Below, in pieces: positions 46,754 to 55,477 of a stretch of DNA of 64,000 bases. Position 1 is the first letter of the stretch; each line of letters begins with the position of its first letter. A model generated the notes under the pieces. It saw nothing but the letters and a program-made list of their open reading frames with translations. It was not told the origin of the DNA and made no database searches. The stretch lies in contig NZ_CP157793.1 in the NCBI RefSeq assembly GCF_040110915.1, positions 186,001 to 250,000 of the forward strand. Direction: 5' to 3'. The position numbers and the translations under genes were made by a program. The stretch comes from Stappia sp. GTDB taxonomy: Bacteria > Pseudomonadota > Alphaproteobacteria > Rhizobiales > Stappiaceae.

Positions 46754-47860
46754 ATGAACTTCGCCTTCAGCGAGGAACAGACGATGATGGCCGACGTGGT
46801 GCGCGACGCGCTGCTGCGCGAATGCGGATCGGCGGCGCTTCGCAGCCGGATCGGCGCCGTCTGCAGTTTCGATCAGGATCGTTGGCGCAAGCTTCTCGCG
46901 CTTGGCGTGGCCGGCGTGCTGGTTCGCGAAGAGGCCGGCGGCCTGGGGCTTGGCGGCCCGGATTTCGTCCAGATCGCGGAGGCCTGCGGCTACGCCTGCC
47001 TGCCCGAGCCGCTCGTCGACCACGCCGGCGTCGTGCTGCCGCTCCTGAGTGCGTGCGAGGGCACGGCCGCCGGCGAGGCGCTGGCGCGCGGCCTGGAGGA
47101 CGGCGCGTTCCTCGCGCTGGCGCATCCGCAGACGCCCTGGGTGGTCGCGGCCAATGCGGCGCAGGCGGTGGTCCTGCCGGGGCCCGACGGCCTGCGTCTG
47201 GTGCCGGGCGCGGACACCGTCCGGGTTCAGCAACCCGGCATCGACCCCTTGCGCCAGCTCTTCACGGTGAGCGCGCCGCCAGAGGCCGGCGTGCGGATCG
47301 CCGGGCCGCAGGCGAGCCGCACGCTGCTGGCCCGGGCCGCCGAACGCGGCGCGGTGTTCACGGCGGCAGAGCTCGTCGGCCTCGCCCAGGCGAGCGTCGA
47401 CCTTGCCGTCGCCTATGCGAAGGAACGACACCAGTTCGGCCGGCCGATCGGGGCCAATCAGGCGATCAAGCACCATCTCGCGAGCGCGCAGGTGAAGATC
47501 GCCTTCGCTCGCCCGGTGGTGCATGCGGCCGCCGCGCTCGTTCCCCCGGAACCGGGCGCCCCGCCGGAGGACATGGAAGCGCGGGCGCGCATCTCCCATG
47601 CGCTGCTGGCGGCGGGCGAGGCGGCCGAACTGGCCACCCGCACCGCGCTGCAGGTGCATGGGGCGATGGGCTATTCGTGGGAGGTCGACGTGCACCTCTA
47701 TCTGAAGCGCGCGCTGTCGCTCACCGGGCGCTGGGGCGGGCCGGAGTATCACCGCCAGCGGGTTGCCGAACGGGTGCTCTCCGCCCCGCTCGGGCCCGAC
47801 CGGCTGTTCCCGCAGCCGGTCCGGGAGACGGACACGACGCCAATGAAAAGGACGGCATGA
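46754..47860 (+). CDS. Acyl-CoA dehydrogenase, partner-type subunit
   Basis: A 368-residue acyl-CoA dehydrogenase-fold protein, 12 bases after the preceding one. N-terminal helical domain (SEEQTMMADVVRDALL), middle beta domain poorly conserved, C-terminal helices with ERHQFGRPIGANQAIKHHLA and QVHGAMGYSWEVDVHLYLKRA. The catalytic Glu motif (YEGT or FERG) is missing at both known places. This fits the non-catalytic FAD-completing subunit of a heteromeric enzyme with the gene product of 45578-46741. The stop overlaps the next SDR gene (ATGA). Confidence 0.85.
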   Translation: MNFAFSEEQTMMADVVRDALLRECGSAALRSRIGAVCSFDQDRWRKLLALGVAGVLVREEAGGLGLGGPDFVQIAEACGYACLPEPLVDHAGVVLPLLSACEGTAAGEALARGLEDGAFLALAHPQTPWVVAANAAQAVVLPGPDGLRLVPGADTVRVQQPGIDPLRQLFTVSAPPEAGVRIAGPQASRTLLARAAERGAVFTAAELVGLAQASVDLAVAYAKERHQFGRPIGANQAIKHHLASAQVKIAFARPVVHAAAALVPPEPGAPPEDMEARARISHALLAAGEAAELATRTALQVHGAMGYSWEVDVHLYLKRALSLTGRWGGPEYHRQRVAERVLSAPLGPDRLFPQPVRETDTTPMKRTA

Positions 47861-48768
47861 TGGGGATTTGCGAGGATCGCGTGGTGATCGTCACCGGCGC
47901 GGGACGGGGGCTCGGCAGGGCCTATGCGCTCGAGCTGGCGCGCCAGGGGGCGGCCGTGGTGGTCAACGACCTGGGGGTCGGCAACCACGGCGAGGCGGCA
48001 GAAGCCGGCCTGAACCCGGCGGAGCAGGTCGTGGCGGACATCACCGCCGGCGGCGGACGGGCGATCGCCAACGGCGAGGACGTCGGCGATTGGGACGCCG
48101 GCAAGCGCATTGTCGAGGCCGCGCTCGACAGCTTCGGGGCCCTGCATGCGGTGGTCAACAACGCCGGCTTCGTGCGCGACAGGATGTTCGTGTCGGCCAC
48201 CCCGCAGGAGTGGGATGCGATGATGCGGGTCCATCTGCGCGGCCACTTCTGCACGACGCGTCATGCGGTCGACCACTGGCGGGCCGAGGCCAAGGCGGGG
48301 CGCGAGGTGGCCGCGCGCATCGTCAACACCACGTCCGGCGCCGGCTTGCAGGGCTCCATGGGCCAGAGCGCCTATTCCGCCGCCAAGGCGGGCATCGCGG
48401 GACTGACGCTGGTGCAGGCGGCCGAACTGGCGCGCTACGGCATCACCGCCAACGCGATCGCGCCGCAGGCCCGCACCCGCATGACGGAAGAAGCCTTCGG
48501 CGCGGCGATGTCGCGCAAGGACGGGGACTTCGATCTCTATGCGCCGGAAAACACCGCGCCGCTGATTGCCTGGCTCTGTTCCGCGCGTTCGGGGGATGTC
48601 ACCGGCGAGGTGTTCGAACTGCTCGGCGGGCGGCTGTCGCTGGCCCGGGGCTGGGCCGACGGCCCGTGCCGGGATCGGGGCAGGCGATGGCAGGCGGAGG
48701 AGATCGGCGCGGCAGTGGCGGCCCTGACGGCGGAAAAGCCCGCGGCCAAACCGGTCTACGGCCAATAG
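47857..48768 (+). CDS. Short-chain dehydrogenase (17-beta-HSD4-like)
   Basis: A 303-residue SDR. Cofactor motif TGAGRGLGRAYAL (about 13-25), NNAG near 98, and catalytic Ser/Tyr/Lys in NTTSGAGLQGSMGQSAYSAAKAG. The sequence VVVNDLGVG matches the hydroxyacyl-CoA dehydrogenase type of multifunctional enzymes, so it probably oxidises a 3-hydroxyacyl-CoA with NAD. Start ATG 47857 overlaps the previous stop. The last 50 residues are an Arg/Ala-rich extension. Last gene of the unit 44691-48768. Confidence 0.87.
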   Translation: MMGICEDRVVIVTGAGRGLGRAYALELARQGAAVVVNDLGVGNHGEAAEAGLNPAEQVVADITAGGGRAIANGEDVGDWDAGKRIVEAALDSFGALHAVVNNAGFVRDRMFVSATPQEWDAMMRVHLRGHFCTTRHAVDHWRAEAKAGREVAARIVNTTSGAGLQGSMGQSAYSAAKAGIAGLTLVQAAELARYGITANAIAPQARTRMTEEAFGAAMSRKDGDFDLYAPENTAPLIAWLCSARSGDVTGEVFELLGGRLSLARGWADGPCRDRGRRWQAEEIGAAVAALTAEKPAAKPVYGQ

Positions 48769-48824
48769 GACCGGGACGCGGCGGGAGCGGGCGACGCCCG
48801 CCCCTGTGCGGGGGAGGCGGCAGG

Positions 48825-49625
48825 TCAAAGCCCGCCGAGCCGCTCCACCTGATCGAGAAACAGCGGTTTTTCGCCGCCGCCATGGATCTCCAGCGTCGCG
48901 CCGGAGATGTAGCGGGCCATCGGGCTGCACAGGAACACGACGCCCTTGGCGATGTCCTCCGGACGCCCCATCCGCCGGGCCGGCAGCGCGGCGGCAATCG
49001 CGGCGCGGGCGGCCTCGCTGCCATAGGCCTCGACCTCCCCATCCGTTTCCACCAGGCCGACGACGATGGCGTTGACGCGGATGTCGGGGCCCCACTCGGC
49101 GGCGAGGCTGCGGGTGAGACCCAGAAGCCCCGCCTTCGCGGCGCCGTAGACGGCGGTGCCGGGGGAGGGCCGGATCGCCGAGACGCTGGCGATATTGACG
49201 ATGGAACCGGCGTCGCGGCCGCCGCGCATCCAGGACGTCACCGCTTGCGACAGATGAACGGGGCCCGTCAGGTTCAGCGCGACAATGGCCTCGTGAAAGC
49301 GCGGCGAGACGGTCGCCGCATCCACCGCCGGCGAGCCGCCGGCATTGTTGACCAGAATGTCGATGCGACCGAACTCCCGGCCGACCGCGTCGACGAAGCC
49401 GGCCACCTCCTCGTGCTTGCGCACGTCGCAGGGCAGGAACCGCGCCGTGCGGTCGCCGGCCCGGGGAAGGCCGTCCGGCTGGCTGCGGCCGCATACGACG
49501 ACCTCGGCCCCGGCGGCGAGAAGATCGCGGGCGATCGCCGCTCCGATGCCGCGGGTTCCGCCCGTGACGATCGCCACGCGACCGTCGAGACATATGTCGG
49601 CATCGGACAGGTTGGATGCGATCAC
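48825..49625 (-). CDS. Short-chain dehydrogenase/reductase
   Basis: A 266-residue classical SDR with VTGGTRGIGAAIARDL, NNAGGSP, Ser in NIASVSAIR and Tyr-x3-Lys in YGAAKAG; the C-terminus SGATLEIHGGGEKP is typical. GTG start at 49625 is chosen because CAGGAG lies upstream; the frame continues further without support. It is transcribed with, and after, the FadA6-like thiolase gene. Probably oxidoreduction of a hydroxylated ring intermediate; exact substrate unknown. Confidence 0.85.
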   Translation of the reverse strand: MIASNLSDADICLDGRVAIVTGGTRGIGAAIARDLLAAGAEVVVCGRSQPDGLPRAGDRTARFLPCDVRKHEEVAGFVDAVGREFGRIDILVNNAGGSPAVDAATVSPRFHEAIVALNLTGPVHLSQAVTSWMRGGRDAGSIVNIASVSAIRPSPGTAVYGAAKAGLLGLTRSLAAEWGPDIRVNAIVVGLVETDGEVEAYGSEAARAAIAAALPARRMGRPEDIAKGVVFLCSPMARYISGATLEIHGGGEKPLFLDQVERLGGL

Positions 49626-49675
49626 GGCGTCAGGCTCCTGTGTCGGGAGGATCGGATCTTGCGGGCGCGCATGGC

Positions 49676-50827
49676 TCAAAGGCGCTCGATGATGGTCACA
49701 TTGGCCTGGCCGCCGCCCTCGCACATGGTCTGCAGGGCGAAACGGCCCTTGCGGCGTTCCAGCTCGTTCAGCATCGAGGTCATCAGCCGCGCGCCGGTGG
49801 CACCGAGCGGATGGCCGAGGGCGATGGCCCCGCCGTTGACGTTGACCCTTTCATGCGGAACGTCGAGATCCTTCATCCAGGCCAGCGGGATCGAGGCGAA
49901 GGCCTCGTTGCATTCGAACAGGTCGAAGTCGGCGATCTTCATGCCGGTCTTTTCCAGCGCGTGGCGCGTGGCCGGGATCGGCGCGGTCAGCATCCAGACC
50001 GGATCGGCGCCGCGCACGGAGAGGTGGTGGATGCGGGCGCGGGGCGTCAGGCCATGGTCCCGGACCGCCCGTTCCGAGGCGATCAGCAGCGCCGCGGACG
50101 CATCGCTGTTCTGGCTGGCGACGCCGGCATGCACGCGTCCGCCCTCGATCAGCGGTTCGAGGCCGGCCATCTTCTCCAGCGAGGTATCGCGCCGCGGCGG
50201 CTCGTCCACGCAAAACCCGTCGAGCGGGGCGATCTCATTGCGGAAAAGGCCGCCGTCGATGGCGGCGATGGCGCGCCGGTGGCTTTCGAGCGAAAACGCC
50301 TCCATCTCCGCGCGCGAGGAGTTCCAGTGCTCGGCGATCATCTCGGCGGCGCGAAACTGGCTGACCTCCTGATCGCCGTAGCGGGCGTGCCAGCCGGGCG
50401 AGGTGCTGAAAGGATCGGGATAGCCGAATTGCGCGCCCACCGTCATGGCCGCGCCGATCGGGATGGTGTTGAGGCTCTGCACGCCGCCGGCGATTACGAG
50501 ATCCTGCGTGCCGCTCATCACGGCCTGCGCGGCGAAATGGAGCGCCTGCTGGGAGGAGCCGCACTGCCGGTCGACGGTGACGCCGGGCACATGGTCGGGC
50601 AGACCGGCGACCAGCCAGCAGGTGCGGGCGATGTCGCCGGCCTGCGGACCGATGGTTTCCACGCATCCATAGATCACGTCGTCGACGGCGGCCGGGTCGA
50701 TGCCGGTGCGTGCCATCAGCGCCTTGATCGGGTGCGCCCCGAGATCGGCTGCGTGGAGCGTGGCCAGCGCCCCCTTCTTGCGGCCCACGGGGCTGCGCAC
50801 GGCATCGACGATATAGGCTTCGGGCAT
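49676..50827 (-). CDS. fadA6: FadA6-like thiolase of steroid C/D-ring degradation
   Basis: A 383-residue thiolase. Cys nucleophile in TVDRQCGSSQQALHFAAQA (about residue 88), His in NGGAIALGHPLGATGARL and Cys in LQTMCEGGGQANVTIIERL. Stretches such as DDVIYGCVETIGPQAGDIAR and RYGDQEVSQFRAAEMIAEHW closely resemble mycobacterial FadA6, which cleaves the ring-opened product of IpdAB. ATG 50827 has GAAGAGG upstream. Two imperfect operator copies lie in the divergent promoter region just upstream. The SDR gene follows in the same direction. Confidence 0.87.
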   Translation of the reverse strand: MPEAYIVDAVRSPVGRKKGALATLHAADLGAHPIKALMARTGIDPAAVDDVIYGCVETIGPQAGDIARTCWLVAGLPDHVPGVTVDRQCGSSQQALHFAAQAVMSGTQDLVIAGGVQSLNTIPIGAAMTVGAQFGYPDPFSTSPGWHARYGDQEVSQFRAAEMIAEHWNSSRAEMEAFSLESHRRAIAAIDGGLFRNEIAPLDGFCVDEPPRRDTSLEKMAGLEPLIEGGRVHAGVASQNSDASAALLIASERAVRDHGLTPRARIHHLSVRGADPVWMLTAPIPATRHALEKTGMKIADFDLFECNEAFASIPLAWMKDLDVPHERVNVNGGAIALGHPLGATGARLMTSMLNELERRKGRFALQTMCEGGGQANVTIIERL

Positions 50828-50892
50828 GGTTCGGACCTCTTCACAGAACGCGCCAGGGGCCGGCACCCTAGGCAAGGAGTGGACGCGGACAA

Positions 50893-50945
50893 TCACCCGA
50901 ATAGACGAGCCGGAGGGCTGCCGGACCGCTCACCCAAACAGACGA
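50893..50945. promoter_or_regulatory. Two imperfect operators in a divergent promoter (sites E1, E2)
   Basis: TCACCC-GAAT-AGACGA (50893-50908) and TCACCC-AAAC-AGACGA (50930-50945) share identical arms and the same 4-base spacing as the perfect TCGTCC-N4-GGACGA sites, matching 9 of 12 arm positions. One lies 66 bases before the FadA6-like gene, the other 59 bases before the divergent gene at 51004. Their identical deviations suggest duplication. Confidence 0.5.
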
Positions 50946-51003
50946 TGCGGTAAAGCGGAAACGGACCAATCCTGAATTGCATGCTGCGCAAAGGGAGGAG
51001 TTC

Positions 51004-52020
51004 ATGTCACGTCGCCTCGGTTTGTTTTTCACGCTTTTTCTGTCCACGTCCCTTCTGGCGGGCCCAGCTGCCGCCTCCGAGTGGCGCATTCTGGCGCAAT
51101 TCGATGACGCGCCGGAGGGCCTCGTCGACGACGGAGAGGGCGGCTTTTACGTCAGCCTGTTTCACTCCGGCCATGTGATGCAGGTCGCCGCCGACGGCAC
51201 GGTCGAGCAGATCGCCGATCTGCGGACGGTGATCGGAGAGGCCAAGGGCAGCACCGTCGGCATCGATTGGGACGGCGAGGACACGCTCTATGTCGCCTTC
51301 TCCGAGTATTCCAAGCGCTTTCCCTGGCCGGCCGAGGCCGAGCTTTCCGTCGAGGCCTGCGGCGATGCGACCGTGACCCGGTCGGGTCTCTACGCGGTGA
51401 CCCTGTCGAGCGGGAAGGTGGAGCCCGTGGTGACGCGAGCGGACGGCTATCCGTTCTGCTTTCCCGACGATCCGGTGGTCGCCTCCGACGGCAGCATCTA
51501 TCTGTCCGATCTCAGCCTGAAGGGGATCTGGAAGATCGACCCCGAGGAAAAGTCCGCGGTGCTGTGGTCGAAGGACCCGTTGTTCGACCCGGCCGGCAAA
51601 TCGCTGAGCGGATATCCCGTCGGCGTGAACGGCATTGCCCTGGCGCCGGATGAAAGCGCGCTGTTCGGCGTGACGGGCGGGATCCCGATGCTGGTCAAGG
51701 TGCCGATCGAGGCCGACGGCAGCGCCGGCAAGGCGGAGATGCTGACCTTCGGCTACGACAACATGGACGGCCTGGAGGTCGATCCGCAGGGAAATTTCTA
51801 CCTGACGGAGACCCTGCGCAGCGAAATCTGGAAGGTGAGCCCGGACGCGGGCCGGCGCGAACAGCTCGGCGAACCGCTGCAGGCGCCGCTCGGCGCGCCG
51901 GCCAGCCTCGCCTTCGGCGACGACAGCATCTGTGTGACCAATCTCAACTTCTTCGGCCATCTTCCCGACGACAAGGCGCGCTCGATCGCCTGTCGCAAGC
52001 TCGGCCCCACGCTCTGGTAA
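51004..52020 (+). CDS. Secreted SMP-30/gluconolactonase-like protein
   Basis: A 338-residue beta-propeller protein with a signal peptide (1-24, LGLFFTLFLSTSLLAGPAAA). Repeated blades read EGLVDDGEGGFYVSLFHSGHVMQV, DDPVVASDGSIYLSDLSLKGIWKI and DGLEVDPQGNFYLTETLRSEIWKV, the SMP-30 / strictosidine-synthase-like pattern. Such proteins hydrolyse lactones or bind metal in the periplasm. Four Cys may form disulfides. Start ATG 51004 follows GGGAGGAG. Co-location with steroid genes suggests action on an exported or imported lactone or ester, but this is open. Confidence 0.75.
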   Translation: MSRRLGLFFTLFLSTSLLAGPAAASEWRILAQFDDAPEGLVDDGEGGFYVSLFHSGHVMQVAADGTVEQIADLRTVIGEAKGSTVGIDWDGEDTLYVAFSEYSKRFPWPAEAELSVEACGDATVTRSGLYAVTLSSGKVEPVVTRADGYPFCFPDDPVVASDGSIYLSDLSLKGIWKIDPEEKSAVLWSKDPLFDPAGKSLSGYPVGVNGIALAPDESALFGVTGGIPMLVKVPIEADGSAGKAEMLTFGYDNMDGLEVDPQGNFYLTETLRSEIWKVSPDAGRREQLGEPLQAPLGAPASLAFGDDSICVTNLNFFGHLPDDKARSIACRKLGPTLW

Positions 52021-52092
52021 CGGGCACGGCCCCGAGGCCGCGCGGACAGACGATGCGACTGCCGTCGTCGCGACCGGGCGTCCCCGTCTTGC

Positions 52093-52104
52093 GGACCATG
52101 GTCC
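52093..52104. promoter_or_regulatory. 12-bp palindrome upstream of the halogenase-like gene
   Basis: GGACCATGGTCC is a perfect palindrome 70 bases before the ATG at 52174. It is followed by TCCCC and GGGGA arms (52119-52123, 52132-52136). Not the cluster's common operator; possibly a separate regulator's site. Confidence 0.35.
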
Positions 52105-52173
52105 TGAAAGGAAAAGGGTCCCCGATGTCTTGGGGATCCGGTTTCAGACGACGAAATTCTCCAGGAGGCTCAG

Positions 52174-53619
52174 ATGAAACAGTATGAAACGGATGTCCTC
52201 GTCATCGGAGGCGGACCGGCGGGATCGACGGTGGCGACCATCCTGGCGCAGAACGGGATCAGGACGAACGTCCTGGAGCGCGACACCTTTCCCCGCTATC
52301 ACATCGGCGAATCCCTGCTCGCCTCCCTGATGCCGATGATCGACATCATCGGCGCGGGAGAGAAGATCAAGGCGCATGGCTTCGTCGAGAAGCCCGGGGG
52401 CTACTTCAACTGGGGCAACGAGAAATGGTCGTTTCGCTTCGATGAGGTCGAGGGCGCGCCGACGCATTCCTATCAGGTGAAGCGCTCGGAGTTCGACGAA
52501 CTGCTGCTCGACCACGCCGGCGAGACGGGTGCCAGCGTGCATCAGAACGTCAAGGTCACGAAGATCAACTTCGAGGACGGGCGGGCCGTCAGCGCCGATT
52601 TTCATGACCGGACCAAGGACAGCAAGGGCACGATCCGCTTCAAGTATCTGGTCGACTGTTCGGGCCGCAGCGGCGTGATGGCCACCGAGTACACCCGTAG
52701 CCGGCAGTTCCACGAAGCCTTCAAGAACGTGGCGATCTGGTCCTATTGGACCGGCTGCGACCTGAACTATGACGATCTGCCCGAGGGCTCCACGCGCATC
52801 ATCTCCATCGAGGCCGGCTGGATCTGGTTCATTCCGCTGCACGACGGCACCGTGAGCGTCGGCATCGTGCTGAGACACGACCATCTGCGCAAGGAGCGGG
52901 CGGCCGGTCGCAGCAACGAGGAGATCTACGACCGCACGCTCGCGGAACACCCCGAGGCGCAGATCATCCTGGCCAACGCCACGCGCCGCGAGGTGCGCAT
53001 GGAGACGGATTATTCCTACACCTCCGACCGGTTTTCCGGCCCCGGCTACTTCATGTGCGGGGATGCCGCCTGTTTCCTCGACCCGCTGCTGTCGAGCGGC
53101 GTGCATCTGGCGATGGTGTCCAGCCTGATCGCCGGAGCCTGCATCGCCAGCGTGCTGAAGGGCGAGGTCGCCGAGGACCGGGCCGTCAACTTCTTCGAGA
53201 CCAGCTATCGACAGGCCTACCTCCGGTTCCTCATGCTCGTCTCGTCCTTCTATGACCTCGGTCGGGGTCAGGACGGATACTTCTGGGAGGCGCAGCGTCT
53301 CACCTCGAAGGACTATGCCGACGGCGACATGAAGAAGGCCTTCGTGAGCATCGTCTCCGGCGGCGCCGATTTCGACGATGTCCGCGACGGGCAATACGGC
53401 GAGGTGGTTGCGAAGAAGGTGTCGGAGAAGCTGCGCCTGGGGGTCGACATGCGGCGCGGGGCGGCCGAGGTCGGCGAGGAAACGCGGCAGCAGACCATGG
53501 AGTTCATGGACGCCCTCAACGGTCTGACCTTCCTGCAGAAGACCGCCGCCATCGACGGTCTCTATGTGGCCACATCGCCGGAGGTCGTCCTGAAGGAAAC
53601 GGCAGACGCGCACGTTTGA
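52174..53619 (+). CDS. FAD-dependent halogenase-like flavoprotein
   Basis: A 481-residue flavoprotein. FAD Rossmann motif IGGGPAGST (11-19); PRYHIGESLL (40-49) typical of flavin halogenases; Lys73 in FVEKPGGYFNWG at the place of the conserved catalytic Lys; W-I-W-F-I-P (216-221), the WxWxIP signature that excludes monooxygenase activity; and FLDPLLSSG (301-309), the FxxPxxSxG halide-site motif. Both signatures together point to an FADH2-dependent halogenase of the phenol/CmlS type rather than a geranylgeranyl reductase. Start ATG 52174 follows AGGAGG. No carrier protein or flavin reductase gene is adjacent. Halogenation in a steroid-catabolic cluster would be novel; a non-halogenating role is possible. 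Confidence 0.78.
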   Translation: MKQYETDVLVIGGGPAGSTVATILAQNGIRTNVLERDTFPRYHIGESLLASLMPMIDIIGAGEKIKAHGFVEKPGGYFNWGNEKWSFRFDEVEGAPTHSYQVKRSEFDELLLDHAGETGASVHQNVKVTKINFEDGRAVSADFHDRTKDSKGTIRFKYLVDCSGRSGVMATEYTRSRQFHEAFKNVAIWSYWTGCDLNYDDLPEGSTRIISIEAGWIWFIPLHDGTVSVGIVLRHDHLRKERAAGRSNEEIYDRTLAEHPEAQIILANATRREVRMETDYSYTSDRFSGPGYFMCGDAACFLDPLLSSGVHLAMVSSLIAGACIASVLKGEVAEDRAVNFFETSYRQAYLRFLMLVSSFYDLGRGQDGYFWEAQRLTSKDYADGDMKKAFVSIVSGGADFDDVRDGQYGEVVAKKVSEKLRLGVDMRRGAAEVGEETRQQTMEFMDALNGLTFLQKTAAIDGLYVATSPEVVLKETADAHV

Positions 53620-53787
53620 CGCGCGTTTGCGGTGCGGGACACGGGTCCGCGCGGCCCGGCTCCCGCGCCGCCCCGCTCTCCGCGCGCGGCAAGACCGGCG
53701 AGAGCGGCAGGAGTTGCGTCCGATCGGGGCGTTCACGCAATTTCAGGGCGAGCGGCGCGCATCGCGCGCCCCGCGACGGGTGACGAA

Positions 53788-55386
53788 ATGATAGCAGAAG
53801 ACGACCAATGGAGGTTCACCACGATCCCGGCGCTGTGCGCCCGCGCCGCGCGGGTCTATGGCGACCGGCTGGCGGTCGAGGACGCCGGGATGACACTGTC
53901 CTTCGTCGAACTGGACGCCATGCGCCGGCGGATGGCCAAGGCGATGATGGCGGCCGGCGTGGAGAAGGGCGACCGGGTGATGATCTGGGCGCCGAACGGC
54001 TGGCGCTGGTTCGTGACCGCGCTCGGCCTCGTCAGCGCCGGCGCCGTGCTCGTGCCGGCGAGCACCCGCTTCAAGGGCGGCGAGATCGCCGATCTGGTCA
54101 AGCGCAGCGGCACGTCGCTTCTGTTCTCCGTCGGCGACTTTCTCGACCGCTATTATCCCGATCAGCTGAAGCCGGACACGCGGGCGCGGCTGCGGGAGGT
54201 CGTCGTCTTCGAGGGTCCGCGCGGCGGCGACCGCGACTGGGAGGCGTTTCTGGCCGCCGGCGACGAGATTTCCGACGCGGACCAGGCCGCGCGCGAGGCC
54301 ACGGTGGGGCCGGATGACCTGTGCGACATGCTGTTCACCTCCGGCACCACCGGCTACCCGAAGGGCGTGATGTACGCCCATCGCCAGTGCCTGCGCGGCA
54401 TCGACGGCTGGGCGACGAGGGTCGGGATCCGCGAGCACGACCGCGTGCTGGTCATCCCGCCGTTCTTCCACGCCTTCGGCTACCGCTGCGGCGCCATCGT
54501 CTCGATGATGCGCGGCGCGGTGCTGATCCCGCATCTGACCTATGACGCGGAGGAAATCCTGCGGCGGGTGCAGGACAGCGGCATCACCGTCATTCCCGGT
54601 CCGCCGGCGGTCTTTCACGGCATGCTGCAGCATCCGGGGCTGGCCGCGTTCGACACGCGGACGCTGCGCCTCGGCGTGACCGGCGGGGCGTCGGTGCCGG
54701 ACGTTCTCGTCCGGCGCATGCGGGAGGATCTCGGGTTCGAGGGCGTGGTGAGCGGCTATGGCCTCACCGAGTGCGGCGGCTTCGGCACCATGTGCGACGC
54801 ATCCGATCCGGATGCGGTGATCGCCAGGACCGCGGGCCGGGCGATGCCCGACACGCAAGTGCGCATCATGGGGGCGGACGGCGCGTTCGTGCCGGACGGC
54901 GAGCCGGGCGAGGTGGTGATCCGCGGCTACTCGGTGATGAAGGGATACTTCGAGGATCCGGTCGCGACCCGCGAGACGATCGACGCCGACGGCTGGCTGC
55001 ATACCGGCGACATCGGCGTCCTCGACGCGAACGGCAATCTGCGCATCGAGGACCGGCTGAAGGACATGTACATCACCGGCGGATTCAACTGCTATCCGGC
55101 GGAAATCGAACGCATTCTCAGCGGTCATCCGGCGATCGGCGTCGTCTCGGTGATCGGCGTCCCCGACGAGCGTCTCGGCGAGGTGGGCCGGGCCTTCGTC
55201 ATCCTGCGTCCCGGCAAGACGGCGAGTGAGGAGGAGATCATCGCCTGGGCGCGGGCGAACATGGCGAACTTCAAATGTCCGCGCGCGGTCGAGATCCGCA
55301 CCTCCCTGCCGATGAGCGCGCAGGGCAAGGTGCAGAAGCAGCGCCTGCGGGAGGAACTGGCGGGCCGCGTCGGCGTCGCGGTCTGA
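53788..55386 (+). CDS. fadD3: Acyl-CoA synthetase, FadD3-like (HIP-CoA ligase candidate)
   Basis: A 532-residue ANL-superfamily ligase. AMP-binding motif LFTSGTTGYPKGVMYAH (about 186-202), FFHAFGYRCG, GYGLTECGG, TGD in WLHTGDIG and C-terminal catalytic Lys in QGKVQKQRL. Features RFKGGEIADLVKRSG and the overall pattern resemble FadD3, which activates the steroid fragment HIP to HIP-CoA. Start ATG 53788 was chosen over upstream in-frame codons in a Pro/Arg-rich stretch. It lies between the halogenase-like gene and the ABC binding protein gene. Confidence 0.82.
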   Translation: MIAEDDQWRFTTIPALCARAARVYGDRLAVEDAGMTLSFVELDAMRRRMAKAMMAAGVEKGDRVMIWAPNGWRWFVTALGLVSAGAVLVPASTRFKGGEIADLVKRSGTSLLFSVGDFLDRYYPDQLKPDTRARLREVVVFEGPRGGDRDWEAFLAAGDEISDADQAAREATVGPDDLCDMLFTSGTTGYPKGVMYAHRQCLRGIDGWATRVGIREHDRVLVIPPFFHAFGYRCGAIVSMMRGAVLIPHLTYDAEEILRRVQDSGITVIPGPPAVFHGMLQHPGLAAFDTRTLRLGVTGGASVPDVLVRRMREDLGFEGVVSGYGLTECGGFGTMCDASDPDAVIARTAGRAMPDTQVRIMGADGAFVPDGEPGEVVIRGYSVMKGYFEDPVATRETIDADGWLHTGDIGVLDANGNLRIEDRLKDMYITGGFNCYPAEIERILSGHPAIGVVSVIGVPDERLGEVGRAFVILRPGKTASEEEIIAWARANMANFKCPRAVEIRTSLPMSAQGKVQKQRLREELAGRVGVAV

Positions 55387-55390
55387 CGGA

Positions 55391-55407
55391 GCGGGGCCAA
55401 GCCCCGC
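55391..55407 (+). other. Intercistronic hairpin before the binding protein gene
   Basis: GCGGGGC (55391-55397), loop CAA, GCCCCGC (55401-55407), no T-run. It could stabilise or attenuate the message between the ligase and binding-protein genes. Confidence 0.35.
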
Positions 55408-55477
55408 CGCCAGCGCGCCCCGGCGCGAGAGAGCCGGAGACGACACCAACACCAAAGGTCTGAAGGAGGAAGACACC

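Noticed and set aside
52038-52053. AGACGATG near 52048 as another copy of the cluster operator
   Set aside because: Only one half-site matches; the opposite arm does not.
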